Source of the DNA: SFWF01 sp045587065
GTDB lineage: Bacteria; Bacillota; Clostridia; Oscillospirales; Acutalibacteraceae
Direction of reading: 5' to 3'
Length of the DNA stretch: 27,694 nucleotides
Assembly: GCA_045587065.1 (NCBI GenBank)
Contig: JAZNBQ010000049.1
Location: forward strand, 1 to 27,694
Under the pieces are notes generated by a model that worked only from the letters and a program-made list of their open reading frames with translations, ran no database searches and was not told the origin of the DNA. Position numbers and translations under genes: made by a program. Below are positions 21,813-27,694 of this stretch, piece by piece. The number at the start of each line of letters is the position of its first letter. Within the stretch, counting starts at the first letter, position 1.

Positions 21813-22745
21813 TCATTCTTCATCCTGTGAAGAAACACGATTTTCTAAATACTTTTGCTCGTCAGTATAAACCTTTACAATGCTCTTGGCTCTCTCGTCG
21901 GCCAACATCTTGTAAGGACTATAGAAATACTGAAGTAGAGTTTGAATTCCGCCTGAAACAATGCTTGAACAAATCCAATAGAAACCAACACCACCAGGCA
22001 GTGAGAAACCAATGAACAATGACATTAGAGGCATTGTAAGCATCATACCTGCCATAGAAGGTGCATCAGGATTAATTCTCTTTTGCATTCTCATAGAAAC
22101 AATACTAACAAGCATTTGTGAAACGAAAGCTAAAATAGGGATGAGCCAAATAGCATCCCAACCTTCAATAACGTTCCAGTTAAACTTAGGTGTCTGAGTA
22201 AGGTCAATTCCAAAAAGATTAAAATCTACACTATTAACCTGCCTAGCAATTTCTGGGGAAGAAATAGTTCCCTTGTTTACGGCATCGATAATAGCAAGTT
22301 CGTCTAAATACTTGGTGTTTTTAATTGCACCTGTAGCAACAAGAGCATCCCAAGCAGTTTGAATAGTGTCTTTACCAATATGCATAAGATAGGTAAGTGG
22401 GCTTCTGATGAGGTAATAAACCGACATCATAAGAGGAAGTCTGATAAGTAGAGGCAGACATCCACCGGACATGGAAATATTCTCTTCCTGATAGAGTTTT
22501 TGCATTTCCATGCTGTATTTCTGACGGTCATCTCCGCACTTTTTCTTAAGTTCGTCAAGCTTTGGTTTAATTCTGATTTGACCTACTGAAGATTTTTGGC
22601 TTTTAAGGCTTAGTGGTATACAAGCAACGTTAATAACCACAGTAAAAATCAAAACTGCAACGGCAAAGCTATTATTAAAAAGGCCAGTCATCCACTCAAG
22701 GAGCCAACCCAAGGGTATATTGATAATATCAAAAATCTTTTGCAA
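21813..22745 (-). CDS. yidC: Membrane protein insertase YidC/Oxa1 family
   Basis: 310 residues from a TTG at 22745; an upstream GTG at 22754 is embedded in the AAGGACGGTG ribosome binding site and is less likely. YidC inserts and folds membrane proteins, alone or with SecYEG. Visible features: first helix (about 25-48), the cytoplasmic hairpin with QKLYQEENISMSGGCLPLLIRLPLMMSVY, and further helices near 205-225, 245-262 and 265-285. The hydrophilic-groove arginine common in Gram-positive members appears to be in the SLKSQKSS/GQIRIKP region but I cannot place it exactly. No lipobox is visible, unlike Bacillus SpoIIIJ. The central loop between helices 2 and 3 (about 120-200) is longer than in Bacillus. 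Confidence 0.94.
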   Translation of the reverse strand: MQKIFDIINIPLGWLLEWMTGLFNNSFAVAVLIFTVVINVACIPLSLKSQKSSVGQIRIKPKLDELKKKCGDDRQKYSMEMQKLYQEENISMSGGCLPLLIRLPLMMSVYYLIRSPLTYLMHIGKDTIQTAWDALVATGAIKNTKYLDELAIIDAVNKGTISSPEIARQVNSVDFNLFGIDLTQTPKFNWNVIEGWDAIWLIPILAFVSQMLVSIVSMRMQKRINPDAPSMAGMMLTMPLMSLFIGFSLPGGVGFYWICSSIVSGGIQTLLQYFYSPYKMLADERAKSIVKVYTDEQKYLENRVSSQDEE

Positions 22746-22780
22746 TTTTAGCACCGTCCTTAAGTGTTTGCAATAACGAG

Positions 22781-23020
22781 TTATTTTCTTTCTAATTTAT
22801 CCTGTTTTTTTAAAGGCACTGGGTCATAACCGCCTTTGCAAAGGGGGTGACAACGTAAAACTCTCCAAATGCTAAGAAGCAGGCCCTTAAAAGCACCGTG
22901 AACTTCAATTGCTTCAATAGCATAAGCCGAGCAGGTAGGATTAAACCTGCAACAAGGAATTTTTCTGGGGCTAATGTTTTTTTGGTAAAATTTAATCAGT
23001 CGGATAATAAGCTTACTCAT
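22781..23020 (-). CDS. yidD: Membrane protein insertion efficiency factor YidD
   Basis: 79 residues, full length. It carries the family core RKIPCCRFNPTCSAYAIEAI with its conserved cysteines, LRCHPLCKGGYDPVP and an amphipathic N-terminal helix. YidD assists YidC-dependent insertion at the inner face of the membrane. The ATG at 23020 overlaps the end of rnpA by 8 bases, the usual coupling. Confidence 0.96.
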   Translation of the reverse strand: MSKLIIRLIKFYQKNISPRKIPCCRFNPTCSAYAIEAIEVHGAFKGLLLSIWRVLRCHPLCKGGYDPVPLKKQDKLERK

Positions 23021-23360
23021 CTGACTTTTTCACAACCTCTGCCGCAACAAGGTTCTTCATCATATCTGCGGCAATACTCTGACTTTTTGAATTTAAAATT
23101 CTTGTCCTTGCAACAAAGACAAAATCATATCCACAGGGGATATGCGGAGCACACTCTCTGAAAGCGGCTGTAATAATTCTCTTTGCGCGGTTTCTTGAAA
23201 CCGCACCGCCAATTTTTTTGCTAACCGTAATGCCTATACGAATATCATCGCTACGGTTTTTCAGGACATAAGTCACGAACGCGGGGTTTACAAAAGAACG
23301 GCCGCGTCCGTAAATCCTTCTGAAATCTTTGTTAAGCTTCAGTTTTTTAAAACAGTACAT
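23013..23360 (-). CDS. rnpA: Ribonuclease P protein component
   Basis: 115 residues. It shows the basic RNR motif SRNRAKRIITAAFRE and the N-terminal FKKLKLNKDFRRIYGRG that bind the RNA subunit and pre-tRNA leader. It assists RNase P in 5' maturation of tRNAs. ATG at 23360 follows CAGGATG. Located 29 bases after rpmH and overlapping yidD, as in most bacteria. Confidence 0.96.
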   Translation of the reverse strand: MYCFKKLKLNKDFRRIYGRGRSFVNPAFVTYVLKNRSDDIRIGITVSKKIGGAVSRNRAKRIITAAFRECAPHIPCGYDFVFVARTRILNSKSQSIAADMMKNLVAAEVVKKSDE

Positions 23361-23389
23361 AATATAACATCCTGTAGAAAGGAGAAAGC

Positions 23390-23524
23390 TTAGTATGTGA
23401 GCTGCTTTCTACCCTTTGCTCTGCGACGGGCGAGTACTTTGCGTCCATTAGCGGTTGCCATTCTTTTTAAGAAGCCGTGCTCCTTTTTGCGATGTAGCTT
23501 TTTAGGCTGATAAGTTCTCTTCAT
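23390..23524 (-). CDS. rpmH: 50S ribosomal protein L34
   Basis: A 44-residue basic protein, beginning MKRTYQPKKLHRKKEHGF and ending GRKQLTY, matching L34 throughout (FLKRMATANGRKVLARRRAKGR). GGGAGGT lies 9 bases before the ATG at 23524. First gene of the operon with rnpA, yidD, yidC and khpB. The usual divergent neighbour dnaA is not present. Confidence 0.98.
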   Translation of the reverse strand: MKRTYQPKKLHRKKEHGFLKRMATANGRKVLARRRAKGRKQLTY

Positions 23525-23591
23525 GGCTTTAAACCTCCCTTGAATTTGAGATATACTTTATAAAGGAATAAATACCCTTATACAGTTTACC

Positions 23592-23621
23592 ATTATAACT
23601 TATTTTACTGTTACTTGTCAA
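23592..23621 (-). promoter_or_regulatory. Sigma-A promoter of rpmH-rnpA-yidD-yidC-khpB
   Basis: On the minus strand a perfect TTGACA (23616-23621), 18-base spacer, perfect TATAAT (23592-23597). One of the strongest promoters in the window, as expected for rpmH. Confidence 0.85.
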
Positions 23622-23638
23622 TAAAAATTTAATTTATC

Positions 23639-23667
23639 TTGTAAAGGATTTAAGCATATGATAGAAT
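23639..23667 (+). promoter_or_regulatory. Sigma-A promoter of the radical SAM gene
   Basis: TTGTAA (23639-23644), 17-base spacer, TAGAAT (23662-23667), about 22 bases before the ATG at 23690, so the leader is short. Divergent from the rpmH promoter. Confidence 0.55.
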
Positions 23668-23689
23668 TAAAAAACAGGCAGGTGTTATA

Positions 23690-24532
23690 ATGTATAACAG
23701 TGTTAACGACTATTATAAAGAAAAGTTCGGATGCAAAGTTTATAAGCTTTCACTGGTGGGTGCCACTACCTGTCCCAACAGAGACGGAAAGGTAGGCTTT
23801 GGAGGCTGTAGTTTTTGCTCTGATGATGGAAGCGGCTTTTTTGCAGAAGAAAAATGCGATACTGTAGCCGAGCAACTAAAAAGAGCAAAAGAACGAGTGT
23901 CTAAAAAAATAAAGGAAGGAAAATATATTGCCTATTTTCAGTCTTATACTAATACCTATGGTGATATAAACTACCTTGAAAAAATCTTTCTCGAAGCAAT
24001 TAAGCCTGATTATATAGTAGGACTTGCCATTGGTACAAGGCCTGACTGTTTAAGTGATGAAACAGTTAAAATGTTAAGCAAAATCAACAAAATAAAGCCT
24101 GTCTGTATAGAATTAGGACTTCAGACAATTCACGATAAAACGGCAGAAAACTTTAACCGTTGTTACAAAACCGTCGTTTTTGATGATGCTGTAGCAAGGC
24201 TCAAAGCAGAGAATTTAGAGGTAGTAGTCCATATGATTATAGGCTTGCCCAACGAAACCAAAGAAATGATAGTCCAAACGGCAGAACATATAGGAAAAAG
24301 CGGTGCCGATGGTATAAAATTTCATCTTCTTTATCTGCTTTGCAATACAAGACTTTATGAGGAATATAAAAAAGGCCTTTTTAAAACCTTGGAAAGAGAT
24401 GAATATGTAGATATTTTAGAGGAATGTATAAGGGTAATTCCCCAAAATATGATAATCCACAGACTGACAGGCGACCCACCCAAAAGCCAACTTGCAGCAC
24501 CTCTTTGGTCTGCCGATAAAAAAGCGTATTAA
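23690..24532 (+). CDS. TIGR01212/YhcC-family radical SAM protein
   Basis: 280 residues. The iron-sulfur cysteines are in CPNRDGKVGFGGCSFC (first Cys, then 11 residues, then CxxC), the spaced arrangement particular to this family instead of the usual CxxxCxxC. The SAM-binding IGTRPDCL and the family's ELGLQTIHD, MIIGLPNET and RLTGDPP motifs follow. The reaction is not established from sequence; a role in RNA or tRNA modification is sometimes supposed. Full length with CAGGTG before the ATG. It occupies the position next to rpmH where dnaA is usually found, but without evident functional link. Confidence 0.92.
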   Translation: MYNSVNDYYKEKFGCKVYKLSLVGATTCPNRDGKVGFGGCSFCSDDGSGFFAEEKCDTVAEQLKRAKERVSKKIKEGKYIAYFQSYTNTYGDINYLEKIFLEAIKPDYIVGLAIGTRPDCLSDETVKMLSKINKIKPVCIELGLQTIHDKTAENFNRCYKTVVFDDAVARLKAENLEVVVHMIIGLPNETKEMIVQTAEHIGKSGADGIKFHLLYLLCNTRLYEEYKKGLFKTLERDEYVDILEECIRVIPQNMIIHRLTGDPPKSQLAAPLWSADKKAY

Positions 24533-24585
24533 ACTATATAAATAAAAGATTCAAAGAAGACAATCTGATACAAGGCGCAAAATAT

Positions 24586-24615
24586 AAAACTCCTTAGAAT
24601 TTTCTAAGGAGTTTT
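24586..24615. terminator. Bidirectional terminator between the radical SAM gene and yjjG
   Basis: Perfect complementary arms AAAACTCCTTAGAA (24586-24599) and its complement (24602-24615), flanked by A- and T-rich sequence. The innermost pairs would open as loop. Serves both convergent units. Confidence 0.88.
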
Positions 24616-24617
24616 TA

Positions 24618-25304
24618 TTATTCAAATATTTTAAGCATCTCATCAAAGTCTTTAACTTCGTATGTAGGCTTATAAGTCTGAGGATTATTATAAGGGTTAT
24701 AAAAACAAGTATCAATTCCTGCATTAATACCGCCTAAAATGTCCGAAGACATACTGTCGCCGATAATGCAAATTTTTGATTTGTCTTTTTCAGGTATTTC
24801 CTTAAAAACAAGCTCAAAATATTCCTTCTGCGGTTTTTTGCTTCCCACTTCCTCAGAAATGAAACTTTTTATAAAATATTGAGGAAGTCCGGAGGTTCCG
24901 AAACGTCGTTTTTGAACTGAAGCGTGTCCGTTGGTAACGATATACATATTGTATTTTTCAGAAAGCTTTTGACAAAGCTTGTCGGCGCCTTCAATAATCA
25001 TATTGCCGTTTGAGAGTTCTTCTATATAAAAGTCAGACATAGTCTCAGGGTCAGCGTCACAATTCATAGCTTCGGCAAATTTTGCAAATCTGCCAATACT
25101 GATTTCTTCTCTCTTTATTTCTCCTCTTTCAAACATTTTCCAAAATCCGTCGTTAATTTTGGAATAGGTCTGTCCCACTTCAATAGAAAACGGAATTCCA
25201 AAATGATTACAGGTTATTTCAATAGCCCTTTTTTCTGCGGCAAAAAAGTCTAAAAGAGTGTTGTCTGCATCAAAAAGCAGGGTAGTGTATTTTTGATTTT
25301 TCAT
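24618..25304 (-). CDS. yjjG: YjjG-type HAD nucleotidase (noncanonical pyrimidine nucleoside 5'-monophosphatase)
   Basis: 228 residues from the ATG at 25304, with GGTGG six bases upstream; the frame runs on to 25439 inside the previous gene and that part is rejected. HAD motifs: DADNT (Asp12 nucleophile, Asp14), VTNGH, the lysine in GSKKPQKEYF and GDSMSSD, with an alpha-helical cap between. YjjG removes phosphate from noncanonical pyrimidine nucleotides and some normal dUMP/dTMP, protecting DNA. Assignment to the YjjG subfamily rests on the TLLFDADNTLLDF start and GSKKP; general HAD hydrolase is the safe alternative. Last gene of a unit that starts with a NUDIX enzyme. Confidence 0.85.
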   Translation of the reverse strand: MKNQKYTTLLFDADNTLLDFFAAEKRAIEITCNHFGIPFSIEVGQTYSKINDGFWKMFERGEIKREEISIGRFAKFAEAMNCDADPETMSDFYIEELSNGNMIIEGADKLCQKLSEKYNMYIVTNGHASVQKRRFGTSGLPQYFIKSFISEEVGSKKPQKEYFELVFKEIPEKDKSKICIIGDSMSSDILGGINAGIDTCFYNPYNNPQTYKPTYEVKDFDEMLKIFE

Positions 25305-25318
25305 AATAAACCACCAAA

Positions 25319-26119
25319 TTATAAAGAAACAAACAGAATAATAAGTGAGACTGTAATGGTAATAAGATAGAAAAAAACAGGTATTAAAACAAGTCTTGCC
25401 GAGGTGCCGCCTTTCAATGCAATTTCTCCCAAAAAGCACTCTAAGGGCGCTGTCTCTTTAATGGCTTTAATGTCTGTAACGGCTTTTTTCTTGTAAAAAT
25501 GAAGCCCAAACATGCCCATTAAAACAGGACAAATCATTCCGCCGATATATTGATTTATAAATGAGAAAATACCAATGTAGGAAGCGTTATACTGTTCAAG
25601 TAATCTTTCAAACGCCGAAACAGCCAAGTCAGGATTTGCGCTGCTGTCTAAAACAATGTCTTTGAAAACAGAAAAATAACCGCTAATAAGCTGTGTTATA
25701 GCACCTAAGTTAACAAATAGGTCGCTTAAAGTAAATAACAGACCCAAAAGAAGAAAAACAGTGCCTGCTTTTTTCATTTTGCGGTAAAAGAACCACATTG
25801 ACATACCAATAAAGCCAAAAAACAGGCCTAAAATAAAGACAGGAAAGCAAAAACTAACCCTTTGGTTGAATTTTTGCATATTTTGCATTTTAGGCAAAAT
25901 CTTTTCAGTGTTTTTTCCAATGTAGGTATCCATTTCATAAATAGACACACCATCAAAAGTCAAAGGCTTGTTAGTGTAGGTATCTTGAGCTTCTTCTGTA
26001 GTTACAGATTCTTTAAAAGGAACGCTGTAATTCTTAGGCAAAGATGCTCCGCAGTTTATACAAAACTTATAATCGTCGTTATTTTCCGAACTGCATCTCA
26101 AACAAATGATTTTATCCAT
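25319..26119 (-). CDS. Zinc-ribbon membrane protein of unknown function
   Basis: 266 residues. An N-terminal zinc ribbon has two pairs, CLRC (Cys6, Cys9) and CINC (Cys20, Cys23). A soluble linker (24-85) leads to four hydrophobic segments (about 90-112, 118-140, 180-208, 242-264). I do not recognise a catalytic motif. The domain layout, ribbon then small membrane bundle, resembles its neighbour at 26126 and suggests a paired membrane complex with the ribbons in the cytosol. It begins 6 bases after that neighbour's stop and ends 14 bases before yjjG. Confidence 0.85.
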   Translation of the reverse strand: MDKIICLRCSSENNDDYKFCINCGASLPKNYSVPFKESVTTEEAQDTYTNKPLTFDGVSIYEMDTYIGKNTEKILPKMQNMQKFNQRVSFCFPVFILGLFFGFIGMSMWFFYRKMKKAGTVFLLLGLLFTLSDLFVNLGAITQLISGYFSVFKDIVLDSSANPDLAVSAFERLLEQYNASYIGIFSFINQYIGGMICPVLMGMFGLHFYKKKAVTDIKAIKETAPLECFLGEIALKGGTSARLVLIPVFFYLITITVSLIILFVSL

Positions 26120-26125
26120 AAATAA

Positions 26126-27034
26126 TCACCTTAAAAACGTTGAAATAAAGGAAGGTAAAAATTCCACTGCCAAGAGCGCAATAACAAAACCAATGGTACT
26201 TATACCTCCAAGCTTTCTCAGAGCAGATTCAGGGTCTGAGTCTGCTTTTATTTTTCTTACCCTTTCAACCACGTGGGTCTTGTAGGTTTTATCTGCAAAA
26301 AGAGCGCTGGCTACGTGAATAATAATGGTCAAAATCCCACTGACGAAAAGCAATATTCCGGGCAACAAAAAGCTTTCAGTGGAATTTTCCGTAAGATATT
26401 TTAGTATCTCACTAGGATTTAACGAGTTACTGCCAAGAGCATCAGAAAGCTGAAAAAATAGAGGAATCTGTAAAATATTGGCAATAACTTTAAATGCAGT
26501 AATCATAAAACTTGCCTTGTACATTTTTCTGAAAGCAAACCAACCGTGAGGAACTAAAAAAGCCGCCCAGTTAAAAGAAATATTACGTCCGTTTTTCATT
26601 TTTTTAAACTTCTCAATATATCTTAAAGGGTTTAGCATAACCACCTTGGCTACGTCCTCAGCAGTAACGTCTTTTTCAATAGGGGTTTTGCCGTCAATAA
26701 CAGTAAAATTCCCGAAGGGAATGGATTTAAAATCTGCATTCAGGTTAGGAGCACCACAATATGGACAGAATTTTGAGTTTTCAACGGTCTTTTTTCCGCA
26801 ACGAAGACAAATATCCTTGTTTTCAGGCTTGTTCTCTTCTGTTGTCTCTGTAACCTCAGGCTTTTTATATTGGTTGTCTGTGCCGTGGAATTGTTCCATT
26901 CCGCATTTACCTAAACTTTTATAACAGTCCTTGTGGTGAGGAGCACCGCAAGTAGGGCAGTAAACTACCTCATCTTCAGGGAAAAGGTAAGCACCGCAAA
27001 CCACACATTTTTGATTTTCCAAATTTAAACTCAT
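26126..27034 (-). CDS. Prokaryotic RING-like and zinc-ribbon membrane protein (DUF2628-like)
   Basis: 302 residues from the ATG at 27034, with GGGAGA upstream; a TTG at 27049 is rejected. The N-terminus carries a RING-like zinc site: CVVC (Cys10, Cys13), CPTC (Cys26, Cys29), then HHKDC (His34, Cys37) and Cys44, the pattern of the prokaryotic RING finger family 1. A second zinc ribbon follows (CLRC 76-79, CPYC 90-93). The membrane part has NISFNWAAFLVPHGWFAFRK (151-170), which resembles the DUF2628 signature, and helices near 172-195, 222-246 and 277-300. Such proteins occur in Firmicutes with unknown roles; ubiquitin-ligase activity should not be assumed. ATG overlaps the NUDIX stop by one base (TAATG). 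Confidence 0.87.
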   Translation of the reverse strand: MSLNLENQKCVVCGAYLFPEDEVVYCPTCGAPHHKDCYKSLGKCGMEQFHGTDNQYKKPEVTETTEENKPENKDICLRCGKKTVENSKFCPYCGAPNLNADFKSIPFGNFTVIDGKTPIEKDVTAEDVAKVVMLNPLRYIEKFKKMKNGRNISFNWAAFLVPHGWFAFRKMYKASFMITAFKVIANILQIPLFFQLSDALGSNSLNPSEILKYLTENSTESFLLPGILLFVSGILTIIIHVASALFADKTYKTHVVERVRKIKADSDPESALRKLGGISTIGFVIALLAVEFLPSFISTFLR

Positions 27035-27549
27035 TAAAATTTCTCCCAAAAAACTTTGCTATAGGTAAAGATAGCTTTAAAATACTCTCTGCCGTAATTG
27101 TGAAAACGTCGGTCGTTTATCATATCTTTAAGGGTCTCGGCAGAAACCCATTTTGCTTCGGCAACTTCGCTTTCCTGAAGCTTTAGGTTTTGCGCTTTTT
27201 CATCACAAACCACAAACCAAACGTCCAAGAAAGAATTTCTGCGCTTTAGTCTGCCCATAAAACGCATATTGCTTTCGTTTCCGATAATTCCCAGTTCTTC
27301 ATAGAGTTCTCTTTTTGCTGCAACCTGAGAATTTTCTCCTGAAATTGCACTGCCGCCTGTAGCCGCCCATTCGCCGGGCATAAGTCTGCGACTTTCGCTG
27401 CGACGCTGAATAAGAAAATCTCCATTTGAAGACATTATCCAAATGTGAACAACCAAATGATATTCACCGGATTTTAGCGAGGTCCTACCTCGAATGGCGG
27501 TTTTTCCTGTAATCTCGCCACGTTCGTTCATTATATCCCAAATTTCCAT
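27034..27549 (-). CDS. NUDIX hydrolase (IDI/YfcD-like)
   Basis: 171 residues with an intact Nudix box: Gly66, Glu72, then REL (80-82), Glu84-Glu85 and Gly87, in order GX5EX7REUXEEXGU. The start MEIWDIMNERGEITG and the GRTSLKSGEYHLVVHIWI region are those of the group resembling isopentenyl-diphosphate isomerase; the isomerase's own catalytic cysteine is not evident, so hydrolysis of a nucleoside diphosphate derivative is more likely. AAAGGTG precedes the ATG. First gene of a four-gene unit: NUDIX, RING/zinc ribbon, zinc ribbon, yjjG. Substrate unknown. Confidence 0.92.
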   Translation of the reverse strand: MEIWDIMNERGEITGKTAIRGRTSLKSGEYHLVVHIWIMSSNGDFLIQRRSESRRLMPGEWAATGGSAISGENSQVAAKRELYEELGIIGNESNMRFMGRLKRRNSFLDVWFVVCDEKAQNLKLQESEVAEAKWVSAETLKDMINDRRFHNYGREYFKAIFTYSKVFWEKF

Positions 27550-27591
27550 TTTACACCTTTAAATTATTTTAGTGGGTACATACATAAATTA

Positions 27592-27620
27592 ATTGTAACA
27601 AAATTTCGGCTAATATACAA
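27592..27620 (-). promoter_or_regulatory. Possible promoter of the NUDIX-yjjG operon
   Basis: On the minus strand TTGTAT (27615-27620), 17 bases, TGTTACAAT with -10 at 27592-27597 and an extended TG. The -35 is poor, matching three of six positions. Confidence 0.35.
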
Positions 27621-27694
27621 CAACTTTTTAATGAACATTTTTTGAACGAGTTTAAATATTTGTACTTGTAATATAATAAAATATATATTATAAT

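Noticed and set aside
23525..23689. Possible replication origin beside rpmH
   Set aside because: No TTATCCACA-type boxes or AT-rich repeats beyond ordinary promoters; dnaA is absent and a radical SAM gene occupies the place.
1..27694. Mobile elements, prophage, CRISPR or integration site
   Set aside because: No transposase, integrase, repeat-spacer array or direct terminal repeats are visible anywhere in the window.

Overview
The window reads as chromosomal DNA of a low-to-moderate GC Firmicute of class Clostridia, probably an uncultured gut Oscillospirales/Ruminococcaceae-type organism. Pointers are the strong GGAGG-type ribosome binding sites, frequent TTG starts, A+T-rich sigma-A promoters, an L10 leader, a KhpB/YidC/YidD/RnpA/L34 cluster, an AraC-fucose isomerase pair and prokaryotic RING/zinc-ribbon membrane proteins. 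The genus cannot be named from the sequence. I see no rRNA, tRNA, IS element, phage gene or CRISPR array.

Layout. 1-5059 (minus): one transcription unit starting with a 991-residue sugar transporter fused in frame to a GH2 glycosidase, then the dipeptidase PepD (8-bp overlap), then the start of an OPT-family peptide transporter cut by the window edge. 5169-6032 (minus): class II fructose-bisphosphate aldolase with its own terminator. 6110-7933 (minus): a half-size ABC exporter, divergent from 8152-10766 (plus): murA, walJ and rlmH. 10786-14899 (plus): the translation/secretion block rpmG-secE-nusG, rplK-rplA and rplJ-rplL, with three separate structured leaders. The last of these is a recognisable L10 leader with terminator and candidate antiterminator. 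The SecE here carries an extra four-helix membrane domain. The block ends in a terminator straight after rplL, so rpoBC do not follow.

14931-17660: an AraC-type regulator and a divergent L-fucose isomerase. 17701-18174 (minus): a YfcE-type phosphodiesterase. 18253-19161 (plus): three overlapping or closely packed small genes of unknown function, with a possible sporulation sigma-E promoter. 19461-20879 (plus): an FAD oxidoreductase with a C-terminal Rieske domain. 20927-23524 (minus): rpmH-rnpA-yidD-yidC-khpB, the cluster usually found next to dnaA and mnmEG, here flanked by unrelated genes. 23690-24532 (plus): a TIGR01212-type radical SAM protein. 24618-27549 (minus): a four-gene unit of a NUDIX hydrolase, a RING/zinc-ribbon membrane protein, a second zinc-ribbon membrane protein and a YjjG-type nucleotidase.

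Most of the window is housekeeping. The parts that look least ordinary are the transporter-GH2 fusion, the SecE with an added tetraspan domain, the run of seven hairpins before rplK, the rpmG leader with a possible 25-codon leader peptide, the three-gene small-protein cassette, and the NUDIX-RING-zinc ribbon-YjjG operon.
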